A program made the position numbers and the translations under genes. From Sunxiuqinia sp963974515 (GTDB lineage: Bacteria > Bacteroidota > Bacteroidia > Bacteroidales > Prolixibacteraceae), in contig NZ_CAXBDD010000060.1 in the NCBI RefSeq assembly GCF_963974515.1, forward strand, positions 1-24,259: a stretch of 24,259 nt of DNA, written 5' to 3'. Numbering within the stretch: the stretch's first letter is position 1; the number at the start of each line of letters is the position of its first letter. Shown here piece by piece: positions 15,164-23,007 of this stretch. A model generated the notes under the pieces. That model worked only from the letters and a program-made list of their open reading frames with translations. It was not told the origin of the DNA and did no database searches.

Positions 15164-15703
15164 ATGAGTAACATAAAGATCTTTGATAAAGAGTTCGAAT
15201 TATTCATTCCCTACGAAAAAATCAGATCCGTCGTCGAAAAGATGGCCGATAAAATGAATGACGACCTAGCCGGTAAAAACCCTTTATTCCTTTGTATTTT
15301 AAATGGTTCATTCATGTTTGCTGCCGAAGTATTTAAACGAATCACCCTGCTCGACGCAGAGATTTCATTCGTAAAACTGGCTTCATATGCCGGCACGCAA
15401 TCGTCGGGCGAAATAAAAGAACTGATTGGACTTAATGAAAGTTTGAAAGGCCGTACGGTTATAGTTCTGGAAGATATCGTGGATACTGGTATTACCATTG
15501 ATAATACGATTAAACAAATTATGGCGCATAAGCCGGCTGAAGTTCAAGTGGCAACACTTCTGCTTAAACCTGACGCATTGGTTAAAGAAGTCAACCTGGA
15601 CTATGTTGGCATTGAGATCCCCAATGATTTTATCGTGGGCTATGGACTGGATTATGATGGGCGTGGCCGTAATTTGATTGACATCTTTAAGGTGGTGGAA
15701 TAA
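15164..15703 (+). CDS. hpt: Hypoxanthine phosphoribosyltransferase
   Basis: A 179-residue cytoplasmic purine salvage enzyme that joins hypoxanthine (and probably guanine) to PRPP to give IMP/GMP. The PRPP-binding loop is VIVLEDIVDTGITID. LFLCILNGSFMFAAE provides the pyrophosphate-binding loop, SFVKLASYAGTQSSGEIK the flexible loop, and IEIPNDFIVGYGLDYDGRGR the base-binding end. The frame opens at 15128, but 12 extra residues there lack family similarity and ATG 15164 (MSNIKIFDKEFE) is preferred. The adk gene follows after 32 bp, so they are probably co-transcribed. Confidence 0.96.
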   Translation: MSNIKIFDKEFELFIPYEKIRSVVEKMADKMNDDLAGKNPLFLCILNGSFMFAAEVFKRITLLDAEISFVKLASYAGTQSSGEIKELIGLNESLKGRTVIVLEDIVDTGITIDNTIKQIMAHKPAEVQVATLLLKPDALVKEVNLDYVGIEIPNDFIVGYGLDYDGRGRNLIDIFKVVE

Positions 15704-15735
15704 AAGAGTGCAAAAACCAAAACTCTATAATCAAT

Positions 15736-16308
15736 ATGCTAAATCTGATCTTATTTGGTCCTCCCGGGGCGGGGAAAGGAACCCAAGCCGAGTTCCTCAT
15801 CGAAAGTTTTGGATTGATCCATCTGTCTACCGGAGACTTATTGAGACAGGAAATTGCCGCTGAAACAAAGCTTGGAATAGAAGCCAAACAATTGATGGAC
15901 AAAGGAGAGCTTGTTCCGGATCATGTCGTCATCGAAATGATTAGAAACAAATTCTCAGTCACCCCCGATGGCAAAGGCTTCGTTTTTGACGGATTTCCGC
16001 GCACTGTAGCCCAGGCTAAAGCGTTGGACAAGTTAATGGAAGAGAATAAAACACCGATTAAAGCCATGCTTTGCCTGGAGGTTGAAAAACAGGAACTTAT
16101 TGATCGAATCCTATTCAGGGGAAAGACTTCCGGCCGTTCGGACGATCAGGATGTTTGGATTATTGAAAAACGCATTTCGGTTTATAATCGAAAAACTGCC
16201 CCAATAAAAGACTATTATGAAGCTCAAAACAAACACTTCCCCATCGATGGAATGGGCAGTGTTGACGAAATTGCTTCCCGCTTAAAAAATACCGTTCGCT
16301 CATTATAA
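15736..16308 (+). CDS. adk: Adenylate kinase, short-LID form
   Basis: A 190-residue cytoplasmic enzyme that balances ATP + AMP with two ADP. The P-loop GPPGAGKGT is at 8-16, HLSTGDLLRQEI is the NMP-binding region, FVFDGFPRTVAQA the conserved Arg-containing segment, and RILFRGKTSGRSDDQ the LID entrance. The LID is short and lacks the four-Cys zinc site of Gram-positive enzymes, as is normal for this phylum. It lies 32 bp after hpt and ends before a strong terminator. Confidence 0.97.
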   Translation: MLNLILFGPPGAGKGTQAEFLIESFGLIHLSTGDLLRQEIAAETKLGIEAKQLMDKGELVPDHVVIEMIRNKFSVTPDGKGFVFDGFPRTVAQAKALDKLMEENKTPIKAMLCLEVEKQELIDRILFRGKTSGRSDDQDVWIIEKRISVYNRKTAPIKDYYEAQNKHFPIDGMGSVDEIASRLKNTVRSL

Positions 16309-16329
16309 CCCATCTCCTAAGAATATATT

Positions 16330-16363
16330 AAGACGAATGATTGAAGTGCATTCGTCTTTTTTT
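16330..16363 (+). terminator. Rho-independent terminator after adk
   Basis: A perfect 10-bp stem, AAGACGAATG (16330-16339) with CATTCGTCTT (16349-16358), loop of 9, then T through 16363. It separates hpt-adk from the obg operon. A TTATTTTG element (16366-16373) just after it could be the -7 part of the obg promoter, one base off consensus. Confidence 0.92.
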
Positions 16364-16393
16364 GTTTATTTTGCACATTCACAAGAATATACC

Positions 16394-17386
16394 ATGGCTG
16401 AAAACAACTTTGTTGATTACGTTAAGATATTTTGCCGTTCAGGAAACGGAGGCCCCGGCTCAACCCACCTGCGGAGAGAAAAATTTGTCCCTAAAGGTGG
16501 GCCCGACGGAGGCGACGGGGGACGCGGAGGCCATGTGTTCGTGCGAGGAAACGCACAAATGTGGACCTTGCTTCACCTGAGATACAAGCGACATGTGTAT
16601 GCCGGGCATGGTGGTTCAGGCAGCGGGCATGGTAGTTTTGGAGCCGATGGTGATGATATTACCATTGAAGTACCACTGGGAACAGTTGCCAAAGATGCCG
16701 AAACCGGCGAGTTCCTGTTTGAAATTACCAAGGATGGTGAAACACAATATTTAGCGAAAGGCGGTCGTGGCGGTTTAGGAAACACGCATTTTAAGTCGGC
16801 TACCAATCAGACCCCCCGCTATGCGCAACCGGGCGAAGAAGGCGAAGAAGGATGGAAAATTCTGGAGTTAAAGATTCTGGCCGACGTTGGCTTGGTGGGC
16901 TTTCCAAGCGCCGGAAAATCAACGCTGTTATCGGTGGTTTCGGCAGCCAAACCCAAAATTGCTGATTACCCCTTCACTACGCTGGTTCCAAACCTGGGCA
17001 TTGTTTCGTACCGCGACCAGCAGTCGTTTGTCATGGCCGACATTCCGGGAATTATTGAGGGAGCACACGAGGGCAAAGGGCTGGGGCTTCGCTTCCTGAG
17101 ACACATTGAGCGAAATTCGATGCTCCTGTTTATGGTTCCATCCGACAGCAAAGACCACCGGAAAGAATACAACATCCTGCTCAATGAGCTGGAAAAATAC
17201 AACCCCGAGTTGTTGGATAAGGACCGGTACCTCGTCATCAGCAAAGCCGACTTTCTGGATGAGGAATTGCAGCAAGAAATCAGTGCCGAGCTGAGTGACA
17301 TTCCCCATGCCTTCATTTCGTCGGTGACCAACCAGGGAATTCTACAACTGAAAGACAAAATCTGGCAAATTTTAAATCCTTCATGA
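16394..17386 (+). CDS. obgE: GTPase Obg/CgtA
   Basis: A 330-residue ribosome-associated GTPase that acts in large-subunit assembly and stress response. The N-terminal glycine-rich Obg domain covers about 1-158 (REKFVPKGGPDGGDGGRGG, GGSGSGHGSFGADGDD, AKGGRGGLGN). The G domain has the P-loop GFPSAGKST (169-177), switch I DYPFTTLVPN (191-200) and DIPGIIEGAHEGKGLG (216-231). In the G4 position the text is SKADF rather than NKxD. There is no C-terminal OCT domain, as usual here. The frame opens at 16337, inside the terminator, so ATG 16394 (MAENNFVDYVKI) is chosen. Its stop overlaps the next start as ATGA. Confidence 0.96.
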   Translation: MAENNFVDYVKIFCRSGNGGPGSTHLRREKFVPKGGPDGGDGGRGGHVFVRGNAQMWTLLHLRYKRHVYAGHGGSGSGHGSFGADGDDITIEVPLGTVAKDAETGEFLFEITKDGETQYLAKGGRGGLGNTHFKSATNQTPRYAQPGEEGEEGWKILELKILADVGLVGFPSAGKSTLLSVVSAAKPKIADYPFTTLVPNLGIVSYRDQQSFVMADIPGIIEGAHEGKGLGLRFLRHIERNSMLLFMVPSDSKDHRKEYNILLNELEKYNPELLDKDRYLVISKADFLDEELQQEISAELSDIPHAFISSVTNQGILQLKDKIWQILNPS

Positions 17387-18078
17387 TTGCGTTTATCGAA
17401 CCTATAAAACAACTTGACCAGTCCCTGTTTTTCTTTTTCAATGGGATGCACAGTCCCTTTTGGGATGTGGTCATGACCATATTTACCCAAACCATTACCT
17501 GGGGGATTTTTTACCTTACCCTGCTTTATTTCATTGTTCACAAATACCGGATGAAAGCAGTGATCATCATTATTATGCTTGCCTTAGCGATCCTGATCGC
17601 CGATCAGTTTTCGGTTTTTATCAAAGAAACAGTTCAGCGGCTCCGACCGACCCACGACCCGGATATCCAGCACCTGGTGCATAACGTGTACCGAAAAGGT
17701 GGGCTTTACGGTTACTTCTCATCGCATGCCACCAACACGTTTGCAGTGGCCATGTTCACCGCCAGACTTTTCAAGAACAGCCGCTACCAGGTGTTCATCT
17801 TTTTTTGGGCAGCACTGGTCAGTTATACCCGCATTTACCTTGGCGTCCACTATCCTTTCGACATACTGACCGGCGCAGTCGTCGGAATCCTGATCGGGCA
17901 TTTCATTTATAAGCTGTTGCTGGTGATTGAAAATCATTTTTTAATGCTGAAAATGCCCAAACTGACAGAATCCGGACTAAGCAACCAGGAAAGTGGCGTC
18001 ATTCTTCTGGTGTTCCTGCTTTTTGCATCCACCGTGTTCCTTGTTACCAGACAGCTGATGCAAGCTCAATTTCTATAA
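17383..18078 (+). CDS. PAP2-family membrane phosphatase
   Basis: A 231-residue integral inner-membrane protein with about six helices and the three PAP2 active-site motifs: KETVQRLRP (81-89), SSHATN (113-118, with catalytic His115, where many members have PSGH), and SYTRIYLGVHYPFD (147-160, Arg150, His156, Asp160). Family members dephosphorylate lipid phosphates such as undecaprenyl diphosphate or phosphatidic acid on the outer face of the membrane. The substrate is not determinable here; undecaprenyl or lipid A phosphate are the usual suspects. Its start overlaps obgE by 4 bp and the MutS-like gene starts 1 bp after its stop. Confidence 0.93.
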   Translation: MIAFIEPIKQLDQSLFFFFNGMHSPFWDVVMTIFTQTITWGIFYLTLLYFIVHKYRMKAVIIIIMLALAILIADQFSVFIKETVQRLRPTHDPDIQHLVHNVYRKGGLYGYFSSHATNTFAVAMFTARLFKNSRYQVFIFFWAALVSYTRIYLGVHYPFDILTGAVVGILIGHFIYKLLLVIENHFLMLKMPKLTESGLSNQESGVILLVFLLFASTVFLVTRQLMQAQFL

Positions 18079-18079
18079 C

Positions 18080-19870
18080 ATGAAGCAAGCCCTTTTTCAA
18101 GAATACAACAAGTTTTTGAACTACGATCAGAAACGACTCGACTCGCTAAAAAAGAGAACCAGGCAATTGGCCTTTTTGCGGCTTTCGGCCTTTCTTGCCG
18201 TTATTCTGGCGCTCATCTATTTGCCCCGCGTTTCGCTCTGGCTGGCCTGGTCGGTTGCCGGAATCAGTACCTTCCTGTTTTTCTACTGGATCAAGCGTTT
18301 TCAAAAAAAAGAGAAAGAGAAAGTCCTTTTTTCGAACCTGATTGAAATCAATAAAAAAGAACTGGTCGCCTTGGATGAGCAATACAGCCAGTTTGAAAAC
18401 GGCCAGGAATTTACGGATCCACATCATCATTTCACCTTCGACCTCGATATCTTTGGTCCCGGATCCATCTTCCAATTTATTAACCGAAGCGTGACCCAAT
18501 TGGGGAAAAAGCGTCTGGCAAATTATCTGAGCCAGCCCGAAACCGACATTCCATCAATAAGAAAACGGCAGGAGGCCTTACTCGAACTGGAAAAATATAC
18601 CCGATGGTGCCAGTTTTTTGCAGCCAAAGGGCACACCAAGGACGAGCAGGATCTTTTGTTTATGAAGAAAATTACGGAACAAGTTGAAATAAAAAGCGCC
18701 GCGTTCCTGGCTAAACTCCTGTTAGTTCTGCCACTGATCAGTTTGATATCATTTGGGCTTTGCCAGTTTCTCGATCTTCCGTGGGCGCTTTTTGTCGGAT
18801 CATTGCTGGTCAACGGCTCGGTGCTTTACGCCAATAAAAAGACAATTAGTGCTTTTTATACCTTGTTTGGAAGCCAAACCAAACTACTATCCGGTTATTA
18901 CGAACTGTTAATTTTGGTTGAAGAAAAAGAATTTCAGGCTCCGCTGCTGACCGAGTTAAAGAGCCACTTGTTAACCGGGCATGAGAACGCCAGCGAATCG
19001 GTTCATCAACTTCAGAAACGAATGGCCGAATTCGATTATCGCCAGAACCTGTTGGTTGGATTTGCGTTAAATGCCTTGCTCCTATGGGACCTGCGGTGCA
19101 GCCTGAGGCTCTTTAGCTGGCAAAAAAAACATGCAGAGAGCATTCATCAGTGGTTTGAAGTTCTGGCTGAATTTGATGCTTTGTCGAGCCTGGCTAACCT
19201 CAATCACAACCATCCGGAGTGGACACTTCCCAAGCTTGAAGACGGCGATTTTCATTTAACGGCCAACAACCTAAAACATCCACTGATTAAAGAAGCCAAA
19301 AATATTGGCAACGATTTCCGAATGAACGGACACGGACAAATCGCCATTATTACCGGAGCCAACATGGCTGGTAAAAGTACTTTTTTAAGAACCATCGGCG
19401 TGAACATGATCCTGGCCATGAACGGCTGCCGGGCTAACGCCAGTTGGCTGAGTTTAAAGCCCATTCAGTTGTTTACCAACATGCGTACCACCGACAACCT
19501 GCAAAACGATGAGTCGTACTTTTTTGCGGAGCTGCAACGGCTGAAGGCCATTCTGGATGAAATTAAAGCGGGCACACCGGTATTTGTGATCATCGACGAA
19601 ATGCTGAAAGGAACCAACTCGGAAGACAAATTGTCGGGCTCCATCAAGGTGATTGAGCAGTTAATCGCACTGAAAACAGTAGGACTGGTAGCTACCCACG
19701 ATTTAAAGCTGACCGAGCTGGCCAATCGCTATCCACAAAACATTACCAACAAGTGCTTCGAAATTGAGCTGACGGACGAAGAGCTGCTGTTTGACTACCA
19801 ACTCACCGACGGAGTGACCTCCACCATGAACGCCAACTTTTTGATGCGAAAAATGGGCATCATTTCCTGA
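18080..19870 (+). CDS. Membrane-anchored MutS-like ATPase
   Basis: A 596-residue protein whose last 200 residues form the MutS ATPase domain: Walker A GANMAGKST (426-434), the NDESYFFAELQRLK segment (about 476-489), Walker B VFVIIDE (501-507) with GTNSEDK after it, and ATHDLKL (538-544). The mismatch-recognition domain of MutS is absent. Instead there are two hydrophobic segments near 32-49 and 53-70, a charged linker, and two more near 208-228 and 233-251, so the protein is likely anchored in the inner membrane. Similar proteins are usually annotated as DNA mismatch repair protein MutS, which may be misleading. It ends the obgE operon, one base after the PAP2 stop. Confidence 0.9.
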   Translation: MKQALFQEYNKFLNYDQKRLDSLKKRTRQLAFLRLSAFLAVILALIYLPRVSLWLAWSVAGISTFLFFYWIKRFQKKEKEKVLFSNLIEINKKELVALDEQYSQFENGQEFTDPHHHFTFDLDIFGPGSIFQFINRSVTQLGKKRLANYLSQPETDIPSIRKRQEALLELEKYTRWCQFFAAKGHTKDEQDLLFMKKITEQVEIKSAAFLAKLLLVLPLISLISFGLCQFLDLPWALFVGSLLVNGSVLYANKKTISAFYTLFGSQTKLLSGYYELLILVEEKEFQAPLLTELKSHLLTGHENASESVHQLQKRMAEFDYRQNLLVGFALNALLLWDLRCSLRLFSWQKKHAESIHQWFEVLAEFDALSSLANLNHNHPEWTLPKLEDGDFHLTANNLKHPLIKEAKNIGNDFRMNGHGQIAIITGANMAGKSTFLRTIGVNMILAMNGCRANASWLSLKPIQLFTNMRTTDNLQNDESYFFAELQRLKAILDEIKAGTPVFVIIDEMLKGTNSEDKLSGSIKVIEQLIALKTVGLVATHDLKLTELANRYPQNITNKCFEIELTDEELLFDYQLTDGVTSTMNANFLMRKMGIIS

Positions 19871-20028
19871 GCATGCCCTTTTACCTGCTAACGTTGGTTC
19901 CAATTTCCATAGCAGTAAAAGCTGGCCGCTGACTTTCGCTTAGAAATCCATAGAAATGAAAGATGGCGGCTAACTTTTGCTTAAACCTCACGGCAATGAC
20001 AGTTGGTGGCTGATTTTGGCTAGTGGGC
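19865..20028. repeat. Tandem degenerate 41-bp repeat, 3 clear units plus one possible
   Basis: Three consecutive units of exactly 41 bp (19906-19946, 19947-19987, 19988-20028) share the order TCCATAGxA, AAAG/ACAG, TGGC(C/G)GCT, (A/G)ACTTTxGCT. The third unit is more diverged. The preceding 41 bp (19865-19905), covering the stop of the MutS-like gene, matches unit 2 at 20 of 41 positions without gaps and may be a fourth decayed unit. The period is not a multiple of three, and no protein-like frame runs through it. No spacers are seen, so it is not a CRISPR. A perfect palindrome CAATTCAA-A-TTGAATTG follows at 20046-20062. Confidence 0.7.
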
Positions 20029-20131
20029 TTTCGATGAAACCGGCTCAATTCAAATTGAATTGTTGGTCGAATCACCCCCCATAGGAGGTTAAATTGATCG
20101 ATTAAGCCCGGCGAACCGAGACAAAACGATG

Positions 20132-20168
20132 AAAAAAAACGGACTGATAAAACTTACCAGCCCGTTTT
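20132..20168 (-). terminator. Rho-independent terminator of the OmpA/PorP operon
   Basis: Read on the minus strand, AAAACGGGCTG (20168-20158) pairs with CAGTCCGTTTT (20046-based end at 20146-20136) with one G-U pair, an 11-nt loop, and a run of eight T (20139-20132). It lies about 20 bp after the stop of the OmpA-like gene. Confidence 0.88.
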
Positions 20169-20188
20169 CAGCTCTACATCTATCTCCT

Positions 20189-22027
20189 TTAGAAATAGAA
20201 AATATTTCCTTTGGCTCTCCGCGTCACTTTCGACCTGCGGATTTCGACCACTGTTCGGCGATTCTCGAAATGTTGCTCTTCGGTGCATTCAATGCTGCCG
20301 TCGCAGTCGTTCACCAACTGGGTTTCGCCAAAACCGACACCTTCAATCCGATGGGATTCAACTCCTTGAGACATTAGATAATCTGCGGCCGCTTCCGACC
20401 GTTTTTGCGAAAGCTCCATATTGAACTCATGAGTTCCCCTTGAGTCGGTGTGCGATTCGAGAATAATCTGAATATCGGGATAGTCGTCGAGTACTTTGGC
20501 CAAACGATCAAGCTCACGCTTCGCTTCAGGCCGGAGACTCCATTCTCCAAAGTCGTAATATATATTTTTCAACTGGATGCGCGATCCGGCATCAAGTGAA
20601 TAAAGCTGGATAAGATAATCAAATACGCCCCGATCCATGCCCATGGTATTAAATTCAACTTCAGTCCCGAAAAAGTTATACGCTGAAACATCCACCCGGT
20701 AACGTTTGTCGGTTTCCAGGTTGTAAGTAAAGGAGCCCTGTTCATCAGTGTAAACAGAATCCACTGTTATCCCGTCCGAAATGGCCAGCAATGCCTCCGG
20801 AATTGGTATATTACCCATGATATCGACCACCTGTCCTTTAAAGACGAACTCCGGATCCAGATAAACCTCCACTTCCCTATTGGCGAGCGTTTCTTTGTTG
20901 GTCAAATCCAGATCTACTGCTTTTTCCATATATTCTTCGCTTGTCGCCACGATGGTATATTTCTTATTTCCTTCGAGCTTCACTTCCAACTTTCCGTCGT
21001 CGTCGGTGCTTCCCGAAGCAGCAACTGTCCCTTCTTCATCAATGACGTTGACGCTGGCACCCGGCAGTATTTCCTTGGTCAGGCTGGAATAGGTAATCAC
21101 ATCAAACACGAAGTCATCTATTCTTATTAAATAAATGTCGTCATCTCCTTCCCCACCACTGCGGTTCGACGCGAGGTACCCCACCTGCTGGTTGGGATGA
21201 ATGACCATTCCGAAATCATCACCTGGGGAGTTAATCTCACCATCGAAAGTTGACCGTTCGCTCGATTCGAGGATCGGAAACTCGATGTAGAACAAGTCCA
21301 GGTTTCCGGCTCCACCAAAACCATCGGAAGAAAAAACCAGGCTTCCTTCGACATTCAAAAACGGAAACATCTCTTCTCCGGCGCTGTTGACCTTCGGACC
21401 CAGGTTAACGGGGTCAGACCATTCTCCATTGGAGCGAACAGAGTAATACAAATCGGTTTGCCCATTTCCTCCCGGCATATCGCTTGCAAAAATCAAGGTA
21501 TCGCCCGTTGAACTGATCGTCGGATGAGCTACCGAATATTCACTGCTGTTAAATGGAAGACGATCTTTCATTCTAAAGCTGGCACCCGCCTTCTCATAAA
21601 TCACTATGCCAAGCCGGATGTTTTTCTTGACGAAAACGATATTCTCTTCCTGCGGATCTTGCCAGTTCGATTGCGTTAAAAACAACTCACCGGTGCTTGC
21701 GCAGTAGGTCAGTGGCCCTTCGTGGTATTTCGAAACCAGAGAACTCATTCTACTTCGGTCTGTCATCGCCTCTCCAAATGCATTTAAACCAACGGTATAA
21801 AGATCATAGAAAACCTTGTTTGGGTTATCCGACTTTTTCCCATCCTTCTCGCTAAACGATAAAAAAACCAGTTCATCCTCGATAATCGCGGGCCCAAAAT
21901 CGCTGTATGCTGTATTGATATTCAAGGTATCGATTGACATGTTCACCGCATCGAAAAAACGCTTCTGAGCCGTGGCCCCGAGGGAGATCAGGATGAAAGT
22001 TGCTACAAGTAAAAATTTAGTTTTCAT
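20189..22027 (-). CDS. OmpA-family protein with PD40-like repeats and carboxypeptidase-regulatory-like domains
   Basis: A 612-residue envelope protein with a signal peptide (1-21, GATAQ). Residues about 40-270 contain beta-propeller (PD40/WD40-like) blades, for example AHPTISSTGDTLIFASDMPG and FPFLNVEGSLVFSSDGFGGA. Two Ig-like/carboxypeptidase regulatory-like segments follow (about 305-390 and 392-470, FKGQVVDIMGNIPIPEAL). The C-terminal OmpA domain (about 490-600) has SHTDSRGTHEFNMELSQKR, which binds peptidoglycan, and FENRRTVVEI. The domain plan resembles the T9SS protein PorE, except that I see no TPR region. It is third in an operon after the sorting-domain protein and PorP, with 20 bp to PorP, and probably anchors the surface complex to the cell wall. 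Confidence 0.93.
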   Translation of the reverse strand: MKTKFLLVATFILISLGATAQKRFFDAVNMSIDTLNINTAYSDFGPAIIEDELVFLSFSEKDGKKSDNPNKVFYDLYTVGLNAFGEAMTDRSRMSSLVSKYHEGPLTYCASTGELFLTQSNWQDPQEENIVFVKKNIRLGIVIYEKAGASFRMKDRLPFNSSEYSVAHPTISSTGDTLIFASDMPGGNGQTDLYYSVRSNGEWSDPVNLGPKVNSAGEEMFPFLNVEGSLVFSSDGFGGAGNLDLFYIEFPILESSERSTFDGEINSPGDDFGMVIHPNQQVGYLASNRSGGEGDDDIYLIRIDDFVFDVITYSSLTKEILPGASVNVIDEEGTVAASGSTDDDGKLEVKLEGNKKYTIVATSEEYMEKAVDLDLTNKETLANREVEVYLDPEFVFKGQVVDIMGNIPIPEALLAISDGITVDSVYTDEQGSFTYNLETDKRYRVDVSAYNFFGTEVEFNTMGMDRGVFDYLIQLYSLDAGSRIQLKNIYYDFGEWSLRPEAKRELDRLAKVLDDYPDIQIILESHTDSRGTHEFNMELSQKRSEAAADYLMSQGVESHRIEGVGFGETQLVNDCDGSIECTEEQHFENRRTVVEIRRSKVTRRAKGNIFYF

Positions 22028-22047
22028 ATCCTTAAGATTTTCTATCG

Positions 22048-22995
22048 TTAGAAATAGCGGGGTGAAGTATAACGGGATTTAACAAAGTTCAACTCGTAGG
22101 AAATCATCACCTCATGAATTCCATCGTTATAAGAGCTAATGTTTGATGTATTGAAATCAATGGCATAACCCAACCTCAGCTTTTCGTTGATGATGAATTG
22201 GGTATTGAAGCCAAAGGTCTCAGCCGTCCGATACATGGCGCCAATCCAGAAGCGGTCGGCAAACAGGAAGCTGGCATTGATGTCAGTAACAATGGGCGAT
22301 CCTTTCATGTAACGGGCATTGAACGAAGGCTTGAACTTCACCACATCGCTTAGCTCGAACACGTAGCCTCCAATTAAGGTCATGTGTCGCAGCTCATAGC
22401 TGGTGTTATAGTTCTCCACCCCATTCTCAAAGTCGTTCTGCAGAACCTTCGGAATGGAAAACCCCGCATAAAACTTATCGGAATACATAAAGGCACCCAC
22501 CCCAAAGTTGGGCATGAACTTCTTGTCGATCACTCCCTGAAAGGCCGGATCCGTTCCTCCTTCCGGAACATACAAACGGTAAGCATTCAGGTCATTCTCG
22601 TAATTGGTAAAACCTGCCTTCAGTCCAAAGCGTAACGACACGTCGTCCGTCACTTTCAGCCGATAGGAATAGTCGGCAAAGATTGCCAGGCGTTTCTCAA
22701 TCCCAATTTCATCATTGATAACCGACAAACCCAATCCTACATTTTCGTTACGTAAAGGCGCCTGAACCGTCAGCGTATAGGTTGTTGGGGCTCCTTCAAA
22801 ACCCACCCATTGGTGACGGCCAAGGGCCATAATTCCAATGCTCTGCCAGGTACCGGCATACGCCGGATTGAAAGCTTGTATGTTGAACATGTATTGACTA
22901 TACATTGGATCTTGCTGTCCAAATGAAGCTGTAACTGAAGACAGTAACAACAGTAAGCTTAGCCCGTAATTTGATATTCTCTTAATCATCTTCAT
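22048..22995 (-). CDS. PorP/SprF-family type IX secretion outer-membrane protein
   Basis: A 315-residue protein with a signal peptide (to about residue 26, SVTASFGQ) and the family hallmark QDPMYSQYMFNIQAFNPAYAG just after it. The rest is an alternating beta pattern (LRFGLKAGFTNYENDLNAYR, FMPNFGVGAFMYSDKFYAGF) expected for an outer-membrane barrel, ending at a final aromatic Phe. Relatives pair with large proteins bearing type-B sorting domains and are needed for their export or surface attachment. That fits the upstream neighbour, 12 bp away. The OmpA-like gene follows in the same transcript. Confidence 0.95.
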   Translation of the reverse strand: MKMIKRISNYGLSLLLLLSSVTASFGQQDPMYSQYMFNIQAFNPAYAGTWQSIGIMALGRHQWVGFEGAPTTYTLTVQAPLRNENVGLGLSVINDEIGIEKRLAIFADYSYRLKVTDDVSLRFGLKAGFTNYENDLNAYRLYVPEGGTDPAFQGVIDKKFMPNFGVGAFMYSDKFYAGFSIPKVLQNDFENGVENYNTSYELRHMTLIGGYVFELSDVVKFKPSFNARYMKGSPIVTDINASFLFADRFWIGAMYRTAETFGFNTQFIINEKLRLGYAIDFNTSNISSYNDGIHEVMISYELNFVKSRYTSPRYF

Positions 22996-23007
22996 CTCAG
23001 TTCATTT

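Noticed and set aside
19906..20028. CRISPR array
   Set aside because: The units are directly adjacent and diverged, with no unique spacers and no cas genes in the window.
20129..20377. Plus-strand 82-codon frame starting MKKNGLIKLT
   Set aside because: It starts in the minus-strand terminator and runs antisense to the conserved OmpA domain.
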